Source of the DNA: Flavobacteriales bacterium
Lineage (GTDB): Bacteria; Bacteroidota; Bacteroidia; Flavobacteriales; Flavobacteriaceae
NCBI GenBank assembly: GCA_027033875.1
Contig: JALVKK010000283.1
Coordinates: 1-7,599 of the forward strand
Direction: 5' to 3'
DNA: 7,599 bases
Positions 6,799 to 7,599 of the stretch are shown in pieces (position 1 is the first letter of the stretch; every line of letters begins with the position of its first letter). A program made the translations under genes and the position numbers. The notes under the pieces were generated by a model. That model saw nothing but the letters and a program-made list of their open reading frames with translations. It was not told the origin of the DNA and did not search any database.

Positions 6799-7458
6799 AT
6801 GAAGATTTTCAGAAAATTTGCAGATAATAAACAAGCTTTTTCCTTAGCGACAAAATTACGACAAAAAAGATTCAAACTTTTCAAATCTTTTATAGCACCT
6901 ATTTCACGTCCTCTTAATATACTTGACGTAGGCGGTACTCAAATTTTTTGGAAAAGAATGAGATTTACAGATATTAATGATATTAATGTTGTGATATTAA
7001 ATCTTACAAAACCCGAAATATCTTATCCTAATTTTAAAAGTATTGAAGGAGATGCCAGAAACTTGAATATGTTTAGGGATAATGAATTTGATATAGTATT
7101 TTCCAATTCCGTTATCGAACATGTCGGAAATTTTAAACAACAACAACAAATGGCTGACGAAGTAAAACGAGTAGGAAAAAGATTTTTTATACAAACCCCG
7201 AATCGTTATTTTCCGATTGAACCGCATTTTCTTTTTCCTTTTTTTCAATTTTTACCTTTAAAAATTCAAATTTGTCTTCTCAGAAATTTTGAAATCGGTT
7301 GGAATAATAAAATACGTGATAAACAAAAAGCAATCGAAAAAATTAATTCTATAAGACTTTTGAGCCTGAAAGAACTCAAACAACTTTTTCCGGAAGCTAT
7401 GATTTATAAAGAAAAATTTTTTGGTTTGACAAAATCTTTTATAGTTTATAAAGGTTGA
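6799..7458 (+). CDS. Class I SAM-dependent methyltransferase
   Basis: A 219-residue soluble protein with the Rossmann-fold methyltransferase motifs in order (Methyltransf_11 / UbiE-like). Motif I is NILDVGGT (40-47), which binds S-adenosylmethionine. The second acidic position is replaced by Asn68 in VVILNLT. IEGDARNL (82-89) supplies Asp85 for the adenine side. FDIVFSNSVIEHV (97-109) is the motif IV/post-IV strand with Asn103 and Glu107-His108. The C-terminal third, after QTPNRYFPIEPH, would shape the acceptor site. Small enzymes of this type are common in and near polysaccharide and lipid-modification loci, where they methylate sugars, but the acceptor cannot be read here. The start follows an A-rich TAAAAATTATAAT stretch, usual for Bacteroidota. 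A 205-bp gap separates it from the operon, so it is probably transcribed from its own promoter or as a poorly coupled last gene. Confidence 0.9.
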   Translation: MKIFRKFADNKQAFSLATKLRQKRFKLFKSFIAPISRPLNILDVGGTQIFWKRMRFTDINDINVVILNLTKPEISYPNFKSIEGDARNLNMFRDNEFDIVFSNSVIEHVGNFKQQQQMADEVKRVGKRFFIQTPNRYFPIEPHFLFPFFQFLPLKIQICLLRNFEIGWNNKIRDKQKAIEKINSIRLLSLKELKQLFPEAMIYKEKFFGLTKSFIVYKG

Positions 7459-7483
7459 AATAAATAAAATTTTATGAAACGAA

Positions 7484-7539
7484 CATGAATTTTTTTAATC
7501 ATAAAATACACACAAGGATATGATTAAAATAAATTCATG
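7484..7539. repeat. Long nearly perfect inverted repeat, possible bidirectional terminator
   Basis: The left arm 7484-7503 (20 nt) and the right arm 7519-7539 (21 nt) are reverse complements except for one unpaired A in the right arm (opposite the T-run of the left arm). The loop is 15 nt, AAATACACACAAGGA. The stem is AT-rich, ends in CATGAATTT at its base and begins 25 nt after the methyltransferase stop codon. Position suggests a transcription terminator or mRNA 3'-end stabiliser. The T-run lies inside the left arm rather than after the stem, so the fit to a classic intrinsic terminator is imperfect. Confidence 0.75.
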
Positions 7540-7559
7540 AGAGTTCCTGAATGTATTAT

Positions 7560-7593
7560 AAATTTTTATTATTTTTTTGTAAAATAAAAATTT
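7560..7593. repeat. Second AT-only inverted repeat at the right edge
   Basis: AAATTTTTATT (7560-7570) pairs with AATAAAAATTT (7583-7593), an 11-bp stem with a 12-nt loop composed entirely of A-T pairs. It is followed by TTAAACA at the window end. It could act together with the hairpin at 7484-7539 in ending transcription, or be a chance product of very AT-rich sequence. No open reading frame of credible length occurs in 7459-7599. Confidence 0.4.
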
Positions 7594-7599
7594 TAAACA

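Noticed and set aside
6997..7248. An 83-codon minus-strand reading frame opposite the methyltransferase
   Set aside because: It is antisense to conserved methyltransferase motifs. Its lysine/phenylalanine-rich product is what the complement of this AT-rich gene would give.
7484..7539. Integron attC site or insertion-sequence terminal repeat
   Set aside because: No integrase, transposase, attC core sites or target-site duplication is visible, and the loop is only 15 nt, so the hairpin is better left as a terminator or repeat of unknown role.
7520..7587. Two tiny overlapping reading frames (7520-7540, 6 codons after an AAGGA; 7537-7587, 16 codons)
   Set aside because: They are too short to support, lie in or next to the hairpins, and their composition follows the local base bias.
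1..7599. CRISPR array, tRNA, rRNA or phage-defence system
   Set aside because: I saw no regularly spaced repeats, no tRNA-like cloverleaf, no rRNA stretch, and no nuclease or toxin-antitoxin gene on either strand.

Overview
The window is strongly AT-rich and looks like a Bacteroidota genome, probably a flavobacterium-like member. Two kinds of evidence point that way. Start codons lack clear Shine-Dalgarno sequences and often follow A-rich stretches. The intergenic regions carry TAnnTTTG boxes, the -7 element typical of Bacteroidota promoters. This assignment is an inference from sequence style, not from a marker gene.

The content is a cell-surface polysaccharide (O-antigen, capsule or exopolysaccharide) locus. 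At the left edge, on the minus strand, is the N-terminus of a family 2 glycosyltransferase (1-73). A 125-bp divergent intergenic region follows, with one identical TAAATTTG box facing each way, each 19 nt from its start codon. A tight plus-strand run of five genes then occupies 199-6593: an asparagine-synthetase-like protein (199-1929), a Wzx-type flippase (1936-3120), a Wzy-like polytopic membrane protein (3147-4361), a second polytopic protein of the O-antigen ligase/polymerase family (4339-5589), and a GT4-type glycosyltransferase (5586-6593). Gaps are 6 and 26 nt, then overlaps of 23 and 4 nt, so this reads as one operon. A 205-bp gap with possible promoter boxes separates it from a class I SAM methyltransferase (6799-7458). 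After that gene come two AT-rich inverted repeats, the first a nearly perfect 20/21-bp hairpin.

A plausible joint role is as follows. The glycosyltransferases build a lipid-linked repeat unit, the flippase moves it across the inner membrane, and the two polytopic proteins polymerise it and/or transfer it to an acceptor. The asparagine-synthetase-like protein and the methyltransferase would decorate a sugar. No initiating phosphoglycosyl transferase, nucleotide-sugar synthesis gene, chain-length regulator or export channel is visible, so the pathway must extend beyond the window or be scattered in the genome.

I do not see evidence of a wholly new system. The points most worth a second look are the asparagine-synthetase-like protein, which lacks the glutaminase nucleophile and has altered synthetase motifs, the overlapping polymerase/ligase-like pair, and the long hairpin after the methyltransferase.
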